Shown here: piece after piece, positions 25,967 to 39,110 of the stretch
How the letters are laid out: every line of letters begins with the position of its first letter
How positions within the stretch are numbered: the first letter of the stretch is position 1
Source: Mycteria americana
Taxonomy: Eukaryota > Chordata > Aves > Ciconiiformes > Ciconiidae
Assembly (NCBI RefSeq): GCF_035582795.1
Contig: NC_134365.1
Location: 130,797,577 to 130,861,576, forward strand
DNA: 64,000 nt
Direction: 5' to 3'
Made by a program: the position numbers and the translations under genes
Notes under the pieces: model-generated
What the model saw: only the letters and a program-made list of their open reading frames with translations
Databases searched by the model: none
Told to the model about the DNA's origin: nothing

Positions 25967-27621
25967 TATATTGTGTTATAACACAAAAATTGTTTGGGTA
26001 TTTCAAGGACCCAAAAGGGTACCGGTGGGCTTTTGGTATAGCTGCCTTGGAGACGGAGGAAATTAAACAGCTGTCCACCTTGCCTGGTCTGTTGTGGGGT
26101 TGCTGAGGGTCAAAGAACAACAGGTGCTGACCACCACATCGGTGCACCGGTGGCAATATTGCACCGACCGAGACTCCTGATTCCCATCCATAAGCTGATT
26201 CGTTGACTGGAGAGCCAAGGAGTGATCAGCAAGACTTGCTCACCCTTTAACAGTCCCATATGGCCGATGCGAAAGTCTAATGGAGATGGAGACTAACAGT
26301 AGACTATTGTGGCCTGAATGAAGTCAGCCACCGCTTGAGTGCTGCCATGCCGGCCATTCTAGAACTTTAAGATGAACAGGAGTCAAGGGCAGCCAAGTGG
26401 TTTGCCTCAACTGATGTCGCTAATGTGTTTTTCTCAATCCCTTTGGCAGCAGAGTGCAGACCACAGTTTGCTTTCACTTGGAGGGGTATCCAGTACACTT
26501 GGAATCGATTGCCCCAGGGGTGAAACACAGCCCTACCATTTGCCATGGACTGATCCAGACTGCACTGGAACAGGGTGAAGCTCTGGGACACCTGCAATAC
26601 ATTGATGACGTCATCGTGTGGGGCAACACAGCAGAAGGAGTTTTTGAGAAAGGGAAGAAAATAGTCCAAATCCTCCTGAAAGCTGGTTTTGCCATAAACC
26701 AAAGCAAGGTCAAGGGACCTGCACAGGAGATCCAGTTTTTAGGAATAAAATGGCAAGATGGACGTCGTCAGATCCCAATGGATGTGATCAACAAAATAAC
26801 AGCCATGTCTCCACCAACTAGCAAAAAGGAAACACAAGCTTTCTTCTTGGAGAATGCACATTCCCAATTACAGTCTGATCGTAAGCCCTCTCTACCAAGT
26901 GACCCGGAAGAAGAACGATTTCAAAGGGGCCCTGAGCAACGCCAAGCCTTTGAACCAATTAAACAGGAAATAGTTCATGCAGTAGCCCTTGGGCCAGTCC
27001 AGGCAGGGCAAGATGTAAAACTGTGCTCTACACCGCAGCCGGGCAGAATGGCCCTGCCTGGAGCCTCTGGCAGAAAGCACCCGGGGAGACTCAAGGTCGA
27101 CCCCTTGGGTTTTGGACTCAGGGATACAGAGGATCCGAGGCCCGCTATACTCCAACTGAAAAAGAGATATTGGCAGCATATGAAGGGGTTCGAGCTGCTT
27201 CGGAAGTGGTTGGTACTGAAGCACAGCTCCTCCTGGCACCCCGACTGCCGGTGCTGGGCTGGATGTTCAAAGGGAGGGTCCCCTCTACGCATCATGCAAG
27301 TGATGCTACGTGGAGTAAGTGGGTTGCACTGATCACACAACGGGCTCGAACAGGAAACCCTGGTCTCCCAGGAATCTTGGAAGTGATCATGGACTGGCCA
27401 GAAGGCAAAGATTTCAAAATATCACCAGAGGAGGAGGTGACATGTGCTGAGGAGGCCCCACTGTACAATAAACTACCAGAAAATGAGAAGCAATATGCCC
27501 TGTTCACTGATGGGTCCTGTCGTATTGTAGGAAAGCATCGGAGATGGAAAGCTGCTGTGTGGAGTCCTATATGAAAAGTTGTAGAAACTGCTGAATATTG
27601 TAACACAAAAATTATAAACAA
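25967..27621 (+). mobile_element. Endogenous retrovirus pol fragment (RT to start of RNase H)
   Basis: The plus strand encodes a retroviral pol segment in broken pieces. Upstream of about 26,450 the reverse transcriptase start is riddled with stops and frameshifts. From 26,454 one frame is open and carries the polymerase active-site motif YIDDVIVWG (Tyr at 26,598), then FLGIKW and related thumb residues. Near 27,020 the coding sense jumps to another frame, which runs from 27,023 to 27,574. It carries a connection region and then YALFTDGSC (from 27,494), the beginning of RNase H with its first catalytic Asp, and ends after about 26 more codons. No LTR, gag, integrase or env is present, so this is an inactive internal fragment. 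The sequence style resembles ERVL-like (class III) bird elements, but that placement is inference. Confidence 0.9.
25975..25995 (+). repeat. 21-bp inverted repeat, left arm
   Basis: The 21 bases from gttataacac to ttgttt are an exact reverse complement of 27,616-27,636. The left arm lies just inside the retroviral fragment and the right arm overlaps the right direct repeat, so the two junctions share palindromic sequence around gttataac. Confidence 0.8.
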
Positions 27622-27636
27622 TTTTTGTGTTATAAC
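27616..27636 (-). repeat. 21-bp inverted repeat, right arm
   Basis: Exact reverse complement of 25,975-25,995. Together with aacacaaaaatt at 27,602-27,613 it also forms a local hairpin with a 12-bp stem and a loop of about 6 bases (stem arms 27,602-27,613 and 27,620-27,631). Confidence 0.8.
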
Positions 27637-27640
27637 CCCT
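27622..27640 (+). repeat. 19-bp direct repeat, right copy
   Basis: Exact second copy of the repeat at 25,948-25,966, directly after the retroviral fragment. Confidence 0.8.
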
Positions 27641-30600
27641 CCTGACTGACCTGATCACTCTTTATCATAACCTTGTATTTAATTATGAGCCAAATGACTA
27701 TTTTGCACTAAACGTAGCATAACCTTCGTATTAATCAATTTAGGTCACTAGAAGCAATTCCTAATGAATCCCTATTTATCAAAGTTACCATAAATAAAAA
27801 GAAGGACAATTTAAAGCACTGACTGAAATTAAGGAAGCCTGAATGCTTTGTCTAAGCAGTGTTGCTTTTCAGCGGTCCATGCAACCCTGCTGCTTTATGC
27901 CAGCTCTGAGGTGTCCTCTGGTGGCTGTAGCGTCAGCAGGACCAGCCACTAACCAGCCAAATCTTTCCTGAGGGATTAGATCAAATGCCCCAAAATGCAG
28001 ATAATGGCTCAGGTTAGATGTAAGTAAAATAGAAGAGATTTTAATACAAAAAATTATCTGAAAAAGCTTTTATATGATAAGGTTTTTTTCTTTCTTTGTA
28101 GCATGGGAAGCTGCCCACCTCTGTGGGCTTCCAGTGTCATCTAACCCACCCCTTGCTACAGCAGGGACCTAGTGTGATACCCTGCTCTTTTTCTGAGCCA
28201 CATTACACCTGCTTTGCTTGTATTTTGCTTCTAACTCTGTCAGAAGTGCTGGCAAATATTTTCTGCCCTGCAATGCCTAGGTGTTTGCAGTATAATGCAA
28301 ACCCCATTCACATTGCTCAATTAGCAGCCCGTGGAACAGTTTGCAGGGGTGGTCCATTCTGAATCTGCATTCCCAAAAATATTTCCTTGCGGAAGCTAAA
28401 CTGTATGATCTTGCCTTTTGACACATCCTGTGAAAACCTATGCTTATTCAAATGTATGCTTTTTACTACATTATTGCTGCTCAAAATAGTAAGAACAAAC
28501 CTAATATAACCATAGTGCAGCAGAGGAATTGCAGGTCAGAGATGTGAAGCCCAGTCTCACAGATGCTTATTACAGAGAAAATCTCTGTAGGGTAAACATT
28601 GTGCAGGCTAAAAGCAGAGAAGGAATATGGACAGAAGGAGAGAATAAATCAGCATCTTAGGAATACTTAACAATGTGACCCTTGCTCCTTCTATACTACT
28701 GACACTTAGTTCCTCACCTTTAACTGAAAATATGTATCCAAGGCTTGAGGGGATAGTAGGGTATAAAGATTTTATTGGAGCTCACATGGTATGACACACC
28801 AAGAGAAATACAGCATGCAGGTCATCTCAAATTAGCGCCGATAAAACTTTTATGTACTCTTTCCGAGTACTTATATGACACTCTCATCTCAGCGCTAGCC
28901 AAGCGCCATGTAGCATCAAAGTGCCTTGCTACATCACGCTGCCACAATTCTGTATCTGTTTCACATGTTTTGGATACCACTGCCCTGGAAGCCACAAAAA
29001 GGATGCGCCAAATCAAAATGCATGGAGCAAAGAATGCTTTAAAATTATTATTGAAGCATTTTTTTATCTTTCTGCCTAGAAAGCAAATTTTTTTATTTCT
29101 CCCAGGCCATGCTGTCCCAACCATGCAAAATGCCAAAGAGGGTCTCCAGCAAAGGAAATCTCAGTGCTGGAGAGCAAAATATCCACTGGTGCTTTACTAC
29201 ACTTCTGTGAGTGGCACTGGGCCAGACTGACGCTGAGGAGCAATCCTACCTCAGCCCACTTGCAAACCCTCGGTGCCAGCTCTGCCCCGCTGCTCGTAGA
29301 TGCCTGACCAGGAGCAAGGGGCCTGGGGAGGCCAGTGTCCACAGGCAGCAGCGTCCCTCTGACACGGGGTATTCAGGGCATAATCCTAACCATCCTCTAC
29401 TTTCTGAATCTAGCCTTAAGGGGCTACTGGGAACTAAAAGGAAACAGAAACAGTTTTTCCGTGCATGAGAATATGCTGACTTTGAGATCTATGCTGCCAT
29501 TTTTAGAGCTAGAAATAAATGCTATGCATTACAGAGAGAAACTGAGAATATGCCTGGTTTGGTGGTATTGAATTATACTTCAAACCCTGTGCATTGCAAA
29601 GCACTGAATTTTAAACATTTGAATGGTGACGAACTGAGTATCACCTTTTTAAATGTGGGGAAAGAGGTTGGTGTGAAAGAAAGAGAAAAAAAAGTGAAAT
29701 TAGTAATGAAGAGAGACTGTTTCAGTGTGCTGAGTCCTTGGAAATTAGAGTTAATCCCAGAGAAAAGGACTTACAGGTAAAGGGCAGGCGCATAAATCAT
29801 TAGCGTGTTAATCTATGCATGAATTCATACTTACGGTAGCTGCCCGAGGAAGCTTAATTTATTCTTCTTATGGTCAGATAATAACAATGGTTTTGGCCAG
29901 AGGTCTTTCTAATCAGTTATCTGCATCTGGTTTAACTTGCATATCCAGGAACACACTCCCTGATACAAAATGGCCAACCCCATTTCTCCTCCATTTTAAT
30001 ACATTTTTTCAAAGGAAACTCTTCTCTGTGAAAAGATCACCCAACGGGGATCCAAAAACTGAGAAATAGTACTGAGCTGTCAGGCTTAACAGGCTGCTTT
30101 GGTCTTGCCCGTTTCATTCTGCCCCAGCTGTTTTCCCAAGTGCTGTAATGAATAGGTCAGTTGATTTCTTTTTTAGTGCAAGTTCATCGCAATTTCCATT
30201 TTTAAGTATGAATTGGGCACTGAAACCCAATGTCATCGTTGTGCCTGCTAGTCCTTCCTGTAGCTAACATCACCAGGCTTAAATGTCTTGTTTTCAGATG
30301 CTCATGATTTAGCAAGCTTTAACATTTGCACTAAAATTTTCCAGGCTGGAGGCTTGCTTTGAGATGTCTCTTGTTGTTGATTTTAAGTTTAAGTCACAGT
30401 GATCCAGCTGTTTCAGGGAATTAAGGGAAACTGTTGGTAGTGAAAAAATGAAGTATGACAGAGAGGGTCATGCTGGTGTCAGCAGCGTGTCCTGATCACT
30501 GCCAAGAGAATCTATCCACTCAAGTGTCCTAAGAGACAAGCATGAGAAAAGCAGAGTTTGTTTACAGTTGGTAAAGACTCGTTAGGGGTTAAGAGGGAAT

Positions 30601-31644
30601 TTTCCAAACATTATAAATGAACTTCAGCACCTCGCAGCTTCCCTGCATACATACTCACCGTCCTCAGCGAGGAACTGACCACTCTTTCCCACCGAGTGAC
30701 AGGGACTAAGCCAGTTTAGGGCTCAGTTGCTTCCTCCGGCTGCCCCGAGTCAGCGAGGCACAAGGAACGCTCCGACGTGCCCTCCCTCCAGCTGCCGAGA
30801 GGTCCCTGGGTGCCTCTGCTGCCACTCGGGCACTAAGGAGAAAGCAAAGGTCACTCATCGGAAACACAAGCGATGAGGACCCAGACCTGCAGAAGGCCAG
30901 GGAAAAGGCAGGGGCAAAGCGCCCAACCGAGAGGGGGCACTTGAAAGAAGGGTGCTTGCAACTGTGGAGCAATTCTACTTATTGCCATCATCTCTACCTC
31001 TGAAATCGTACTGATCTCTGTCGATAGGGTATTTGTCCCAGTTTAGGTAAGGTGCCCTCTTGAGTCAGTTCTGGACAAGCACTTTTTTAAATCAGACCTG
31101 CTGGCAAATGCGGCAAACTGGATTCTCTGCAGATGAGTGGGAGCTGAAACGTGTTATGTGTGCTTTTGAACCATTCTGCAAGCACTTGTTGGGGATGCTG
31201 GAGACCAGCTTCATGACTCCCATTCTAGCTGAACAGATGGGCACAGGGAGATGAAGTATTAATCGTCGGTGGAGATGCTCTTAGGAAGGGAAAAGCCACC
31301 ATTATTCTGATAGGGTGATTATTACGGAGAAAAGGTAAAGGACTTTCATTTCTCCCTAAACACGAAGAAGATTCCTGTGCTAGTAAAGACTGAGGTTTGC
31401 TTATGCAGAATGAAGTCTCTGTGTAGCAGAAGCGACAACCTGCCTCAGCAGAACCCCTAATCTGCCTCATAATTAACCATGAGCTCCAAAGAGCCTGGAT
31501 CAGCCGTTCAGGCTGCAAGCTGCAAATAAGGACACAGTGAGGCTTAAGACCTTGGTATGCCAAGGTAAAATGCCTTCTTGCTTAAACGAGTAACGTTTCA
31601 TTCTTTTACAGCATTTAACATTGCCAGACCAAAGTACTTCATAA

Positions 31645-31805
31645 CTAACGTCAGTATCATTGTCCCTTCTTTCCACAAAAGGAGAAGTGGCAGCACAGGG
31701 AGGTGAAGTAGCACGTCCAAGATCATCCAGCATGCCCAATGGCACTTGCAGAAACATAACTGAGGACCCCTGAGTCTCAATCTGGTGCTGCAACTACCAG
31801 ATTTT
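31645..31805 (-). mobile_element. Ancient MIR-type SINE fragment
   Basis: The plus strand reads agcacagggaggtgaagtag, then cacgtccaagatcatccagc, then further on ctgagtctcaatctggtgct. This order matches the reverse complement of the MIR core and tail (cac-agagaggttaagtaactt, cccaaggtcacacagc, and the tRNA-side box). The match is diverged, as expected for a SINE that was already old in the amniote ancestor. Confidence 0.6.
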
Positions 31806-32364
31806 CTTTTATTGGAGAGAAACTATTTTTCACATAGAGTCAGAAGCACCATTTAAACCTGACAGGAAAATTAACACAGAAGAGAGGTTGAGGAATACAC
31901 AGACTGTATAAATGCTTGCAGAGGGATTAGGCTTTGCCTTGTATGCTGGTTTAGTTGGTGGGAAACTGTGCTGCAGCACAGACCTGCAAATTGAGTCCCA
32001 AGGGGTCAGGGAAAATGGAATGAACTCTGCAACTTCTTGTATGATTCCTGATAAAAGGAAAAATTCTTGCTCCAGAAGCCAATCCAGCATACTGATGTGG
32101 TCCAGCAGGATGGAGCAGCCGGACAGCACTGCCTTACGTACCTTTTCAGAGTCCGGCACTCTGGCTTCTGTCAAGAGACTGCTTAAATTCTGGATGAGCA
32201 GACGTGAAGCTTTTCAGAGGCACACATCAGACCCTGTGTAGCACAAAAGCCATTGCCAGCATCTTTTCATAGAAAAACACAGACAACGCATTAGGACTGG
32301 AGAGTGATTCTCTTGTTTGGCTCCAGAAACCCAGACCATACTCCCACTGGCCTCTCTCTGCCCT

Positions 32365-32460
32365 AGCTGGTTTCTCATCTGTGAAACTGTGGCAATGCTG
32401 CCTTTTGCCAAAGTACTTTCCGTGTGAAACTGCTGTGAGAGAGCGAATTACTATTATTAT
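32365..32460 (+). mobile_element. Possible MIR/L2-tail fragment
   Basis: ggtttctcatctgtgaaact resembles the MIR/L2 3' region (tttcctcatctgtaaaatgg), and ctattattat follows about 60 bp later. It lies about 600 bp from the other MIR-like piece in opposite orientation. The match is short. Confidence 0.4.
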
Positions 32461-35400
32461 TTCTTGCTACTCACAGTTGGTATACCTGAACTGGGGAACC
32501 TGAGAAACAAACACAGGGATGTGCGGACAGGGACAGAATGAGAGTGCAACTCGTCTGGACCTCCACCCATGATATGGGGTTCAGCAGATATGGCCAAACA
32601 CACTTATCCTGCAGCGCAGAGTCTGTGTAGCAACCTGTCTCAGCCTTAATCCCTGTTAATTTAGTGAGACATTTTTCTGAACTGAATTTCCACAAATCAG
32701 ATCACAAACTGGTCCAAAAATACTACTCCACCTCCAAATGTTCAGATTTGGATATACGTTAGAAAGGTAACTTGTGTTTAGTTTCAACTGCTAACTTACA
32801 CAAATCAGAAGCTTGCAGAAAAAATGCTGTCCCGTGTTAGGGTTTTTTTCTTAACCTTGTTCTGAAAGAAAAGATACATGAACAGTTTTACACATCTTTA
32901 TTGAAAGTGTCTGAAAAATGTCATTGCACGCCACCAGTTTTGAACACGTTTTGTCAGAAGCACTTATGTGGTGGAAGGAAGAAGATGATGTACGCGATGC
33001 TGCATTGTATCGACACATACTGCAAAATAAGTAGCACAAATATCAGTCTGACAAAGGAAGGCAAAACTGCCTTCCAATACAGCTTTCAGGTGAGACCACG
33101 TGCAAGACAGCCAAATAGAAAAAAGAACCAAAAAAGGGTAAAATGAAGATGGTATTAGGTAACACAGGCCAAATTCTTTTTTGTTTAATTTCTTTCCATT
33201 TAATGATTCAAGGTCCATATGCTTCTTAAAACATAGTACAAAAGCTACGAAAGCAGCTAAAGCAGTCATCTGAACTCTCGTTTCCACGCCTGCAGCACAT
33301 TGCTAGTGCTGAGAGTCACTGCAGGCTTATGGCCACTGCAACTGAGAGGAGGATTTGGTCAATGAGACCTCAGACAACTGGACTACCCGTCAATTCTAAT
33401 GCCTTTCAGTTCATGACTCCTTTCACTAAAACGAACTTCCTAAAGATAGGGCAAGGATATTCTTTCTCGAGATCTGACATTTACTTTTCTCCTTTTTCCA
33501 ATACACTGAAGTAGTCTCTCGGCGGAGATCACAACAATACACGACCGGATAACCCAGCGTCTCCTGCCTTGTTCTTCATTTTCTAGTCTGTTTTTGCACA
33601 CACCTGAACTCAAAAAGGTCAGCTCATGAACACTGCTCATCGCTTCTGCTCGTCGGAGCTAGATAGGTTTTGAGTGCCGAGCTCAGGTTAAAAATGGGGA
33701 AATGCAGAGGGAGTGACCAACACAGCCTCCACCATGCTATTGAGGTTACAGCTGTGTGTCTTCTTCTCCACCCCGACTGCTGCTACAAGGCTGGAGCACC
33801 CTCAGAGTTGTCTTTTTAACACAGGACCACCCATGAGGGACTGCTCCCTTTTAATTTCTTCGTTTTCAGCCACAAATCCTTGCTTTCACCCAATTACATC
33901 CATGTAAGCCAGACAAACACCATGTCATTATTCTGTCTTTACTCTGTGTGATTTTCAGAGCAACCTGCACACTAATTACCTATCAGGTCAAGCCCCAAAT
34001 AGGTGTAAACAGCATACTTTCCACTAACTTCTCATTAACTGGATACATACATAGCAAAAACCACAGCGGACACTAGAGAACCAAGCCTTTACTTTGATAT
34101 TTCCAAGGCCTAAACTTAGCCCTGACGCGAAGAGTCTCTCCTGTCTTTGAAACAAATCTCCACCATGTCTATCGCCATCAAAGAGATGCTCTGCTTTCCT
34201 GCTTCCACCTGCTTGAATCAGGAGCACGCTCATTTGGCTTACAGAAAGAAAATGATTACATCTGCAAAAATCAAAACTGTGATGCATTAGTGGTGACGTT
34301 CTTAGGATTGCATACGACCTACACTTTATATTATATTGGTTTTGATATTGCCAGACTGAGCAAGAGAGTGAAAGATTATTTTTCTTAGCCATTCTACTTT
34401 CTATCCTACAGTCTACTAAACAAAACTTTCTCAAATGTGAATCTCAGCTAGCAGTAATATAATTCACAGCCGTTTACTTAACTTGGTTCAGTCCACATTG
34501 AAATATATATGGTAAACTTATCTTATATTGCATCAAATTTGCTGTTTGTTAAGAAATAAATAAAAATATAATTATGTGCTAAACTCACATTTTTAAACAA
34601 AATGTCCTGGTTATCACAGCCTAAATGGTTGTCTCTGATGTGCCAATATACCGATGTATCCATGCAAATTCAGGCTTTGGGTGTGACTGCAATACAAAAT
34701 GTAAAAGATGCCCAATCCCTGAAAACTTCATGTTAAAACTGAGATAAGAGACAGAAGCAGTCACTAGAGGGAGACAATGTAATTTCACAGAACACCTCCA
34801 GAAAACGTTTTAGTTGGAGAATTTATAAAAAGCTGCATAATCCGTACCTGTGAGTCTCATGGGTTAACTCGCTGGTATTACCTTGCCTAGTGAACTCAGA
34901 TCAACGGCTATACTTGCCTATGTTAGAAGCAGAGAATAGATATTACAGAAAAAAAGAATTAACCTGCCCACTTTTCTGTCATGAGCAGTATCCACTTTTA
35001 AAATGCTTTTTCTGAGAGCCTGAGATAAAAGCCTGTCATAGGCTTTGTACCTGCGTACCAACTGCATGAATAAAAACCCTTCCACCTGAAGTGATGACTC
35101 CTTGTATTTTGCACCTTTAGCCTCTGAATGATCTGAAGTGTCCTGACATTACTGTTCATTTAAAAATGAAGAAATTAAAAGCCCTGGTACACATTTTCCT
35201 AACCCCTACTGACTTTTGTCCTATGAAGTACTTAGTGTTTTACAAATTTATTTAAAAGTGATGGACAAGTTTCCTCAGAAACAAAGCGTTGGGACCTATG
35301 AGAAAATATGGAAGCATGACAAGGCAGTGATAGGAATACATTTTTTACATATTGGATTCAGAATATATTCCATTTTAAGGGCTAAACAGGAAAGTTAACA

Positions 35401-36998
35401 AATTCACAAGCTCTGATGTATGATACGGGTATATTGCTTTTGGTAAAAATACTCATCACCTTAATTCACCAAAATGAACTCACCTCAGCAGCCATTCCTC
35501 TTCTTCATTCTCACTTCTTTCCTTTAGTTCTCTGTTTCATCCCTTTCCCCATTCTTCTTTGCCTTATGCTGCCTGTGTCAGCATCGTCGGTGACCTAAGG
35601 TTTAGCCTTCTGCGCGTGTCCGACTACAGACTCATCAGATGATTTTGCTGAAAGATGCTAAGAGAGGGGCAGCACAAATGTTTACCATTTCACAACCAGC
35701 TTTATTATGACTAAGACCTGGATAAAGCAAATTGCATGTTGGATTCTTTGCCAGGAGTACTTGGGTCAGTGAAGCCAACAGGTTTCACGGTAAGCTGAGG
35801 AAATTCAGGCAGAACACTGAGTGAGGACTGGCAGTAAAATAGCGGTCCCTGACAGGGACTGTAAAAGGACTGAAGATACTGCTGCCTCAGGGACCTCCTT
35901 GAACTTTCTCAAACGTTTTTTCAATACAGAAAATTCATCTTAGTTTATCTGTGCTGAATTAGCAATATTCTTCCATGAGAGAATTGTTTATGCTAATCTA
36001 ATCACCATTATTCATTTATAACAGTATTCACACTGGAGGCTACCTAGTATAGCTATTTCAGTTCTAATAATAATAATAGCTAAAATGATACAAAACTTGT
36101 TTTAGATGGAGCTAGAAGTATGCAAAATCAGCACCCGGTGCAAAAGGCGCTAGTCCAACATAAAACATTTGTAAAACAGATGCTTTACCAATATCTACCA
36201 CTCGAGTCTCATCGTATCTAATTATGGAGCAAATGCTTCCTCCCAAAGCCTGCTTTCTATTTATCTTTCAGACCCCTCTTGAGAAAAAACTAAAGCATAA
36301 TCAGCTTTGAACTAATTTGTGTTCTCTGTCTTCAGGGGAAAAAATAATTCTACATTCTCCTATTTCTGCCACTTGTGACAAAACTGAAGACGCTCTGCTT
36401 GCAAGCATCCAGTGACAAGTACTGTAGCAGCTGCCCTCAAGTGTGACAAAGAATGTTTGTTGTTCTCTTTTACCAAAATCACAGTTTTTTATTTTTGTTG
36501 TTAAAACTTTTAAAAAAATCCCTCTCCTCTCTTCAGTCCTTTTATGTGCTTAAATCTTATGCAAATGACAAAGGTAATTACATAAATTATAGAGAGTGAA
36601 AACTGATTCATTTACTCAGGGCTGAAAATGAAGGGAATGAATATTCAAAGCAGTGTGATGTACCACTGTGTGAGGCGAGAAGACTTCAGCCAAACTGAAT
36701 TAACTGTTTCTTGGCAGCATCTTCGAACTGGATCTTTCTTTTATGAGTAACAAGGTCACTTGCAACTAGTTCGCACTGAACTCGGCAATCAGAAGACACA
36801 GTGGACTGCCAGCTCCTGCCTTTCACCAGAAGCAAAATCCTGCACACAGCGATCCCCCTCCTTCTAAATTCAGAGGATCTGGATGGCTTCTTAGAAATGA
36901 ATAGCATTTCTTGTGGAAACTCAGTTTCTGCTAAATTTGGTTTAGATGCACTTCACTTCTGCCTCCACCCCTGGCATTACACAGTCTTAATATATATT

Positions 36999-37014
36999 TA
37001 AAAAAAAAAAAAAA
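36999..37014. repeat. Poly(A) run
   Basis: An uninterrupted run of A preceded by tatatattt. No retrocopy was recognised upstream. Confidence 0.85.
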
Positions 37015-38923
37015 TCTAAAGAAAAAGCACAATTCAGAAACCCTACAGCTGGGATGCCTTAGTGTTTTTTCACCTAATCCTTGCCTCTTGTCACAATACT
37101 CAGCAATTTTCTTAGTTTAGGAGATCGCCGTGGCAGTGCCTTTGATGGAGGGTGAATTCACCTGCCTGATCCTACACAAAGAGCATTTGGAATTTATGAT
37201 GACGGATGTGGTATTCAAAAGAGGCAAGGTCAGCTAAGCCATGAGTGAGCTGTATACTCCTGAAACAGTATGGATTGGAATCCCTCTGCAAACAGATCTT
37301 TTTCATCTCAGAGGAAGGGTCTGTTGCCTTTTTCTCCTTGTGCTCTGATTTGTGGTTTTGCTCAAGGGAACAAGTGAAGAGTAGGCTGCTTGAATGACTT
37401 CAACTGACTGGTTTCCACGTCTTTAGAGCTGCTTGAACAGGCTTCTGTGTCATTACCAGGACTCTGCCTGTACGTATTATAAACCGTAAACTCTTCAGAG
37501 CGCAAAGTAGATGAGAATTTGGGTGAGAATTTGCATGAATTTCCTACAATTGGATAAAGTAGCTGTTCACTGTGCAGGTCCACAGATGTACAGCAGGTGC
37601 ACTCTATTCCCATTTCCATCCCTTTAAAACCCCTCTCTGCAAGGGTCCTCCTTTGGCACAGTAACAACATTTTACTCACAGAAATACTTTTAGTGTTTAT
37701 TTCAGAGTAACCTTAATGGATTTATTTATGTTCTGACAATTTTATCAGGCACTTCAAAATACTGTTAATGACTCTGGTAAGTAGCAGGAAAAATGCATCA
37801 CTTATTTATACTCACTTGCTACTCCTAACTTAATTAAATGTGTTATCTACAGATAAAAACTGTTGCCACTAATTTCAATCCTTCTATATGACACAGCAGA
37901 CATTTACAGAGATCGTTATGCTGACAGTCTTCTGTGTATCCCATGTTAATTCTAGCTTTTTATTGTTTCTGAATGCCATTCACTTATCACTGTGGATACA
38001 ATCTCTGAAAATGCATTAGTGTTGGAAATCCCTATATTGCTGTAAATTAGGGAATAATCCTTTTATTTTCCATGAGGTGTTATTTGAATAAAACGTCACT
38101 AGAAACCTCTATACCCCTGTTGCAAACTGCAACATGTTTTTCTCCATGTTATTTGAAAGCGTCCATCCAAAATTCCACGCTACCAAACATTCATTTCCTA
38201 AACAGTCTGGTTTTTTTTCCTACCACAATATTTTGTTCAGTCATTGTAACGAATATTCATATTCTTGCCATAGTTAGCATTATATTAACATGGCCTCATA
38301 CCCTCACTGCTAATGCTCCGACTACCACATTCAGAATAGCTGTTCTCACCAACAGGTAATCTGTGGTACACTGCTTTGTTGAAAATTGTTGTGCTCAGAG
38401 TTGCACTAGACCACTTCAACACGATTAAAATTAGGCACTAATCTGTCTTTTTATCCGTTCTGTCTAGAAGTGTTTGTAAAATCCAGGCTGCTGCTTTTCT
38501 TTTGTAGGTTTTCCGTACTATAAAATGAAAAGTAACAAAGCAGTGTCCGCAGCCTGTTCTGCAGTTTCTCCTGCCCTCTGCTGGATGCGATGTCAGGACA
38601 GCTCCAGGAATTCATTGTCTTTATTATTTTGTGCTTGATCAAGGTGAAGAATTTACCCCCCTCTTTCTGCTTCCCAAGCGAATATTACTATTTATGCCCT
38701 TTCTCTCAGGTGGTCGTTTGTATTTGTGCAAAGGAAAGGCAAAAAATTATAGCTACTCTTTTTTATTTCACATGAAATATAAAATAGATAAGCGTTTTTA
38801 CATTTCAGCTTTGGCACACTTCTTGCTCATGCTTCAGCTTAAGTAAGTGTGTGGGCTCTCTGAAATCAGTTTAAACATAGGAGCCCCATGAAGTTAAACA
38901 CTGTATGTTTGCTGTCCACTTAA

Positions 38924-39110
38924 TCATAGAATAACTTACATTGGACGGGCCCTCTGGAGGTCATCTGGTCCAAGCCCCTGCTTGAAGCAGGTCCAAAAAG
39001 GTTGTTGTGCCCAGTGGAGTTTTGAGTACCTCCTGGGATGGAGACCCCACCACCCCTCTGGTCGCCTGTTCCAGTGTTTGATCACCCTCACACTGAAAAC
39101 ATCCACCGAG
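38924..39110 (-). mobile_element. CR1 LINE 3'-end fragment
   Basis: The plus strand starts with tcatagaataacttacattg and continues through ggaggtcatctggtccaagc, ccctgcttgaagcaggtcc and ttccagtgtttgatcaccct, the reverse complement of a CR1 3' end. The element is on the minus strand. Its single remaining terminal octamer (atagaata) is degraded. The right limit is approximate. Confidence 0.88.

Larger units (their letters stand above)
27645..38920. other. Intergenic stretch with two MIR-like fragments
   Basis: Mostly unique AT-rich sequence. A 151-codon frame at 28,775-29,230 (plus) is open but matches nothing I know and is within chance expectation for this length of sequence. Runs of A occur at 36,999-37,014. 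No exon chain is supported. Confidence 0.4.

Noticed and set aside
28775-29230. 151-codon plus-strand frame
   Set aside because: No domain, no flanking splice signals, no codon pattern I could support. One frame of this length is about what chance gives in 64 kb of such sequence.
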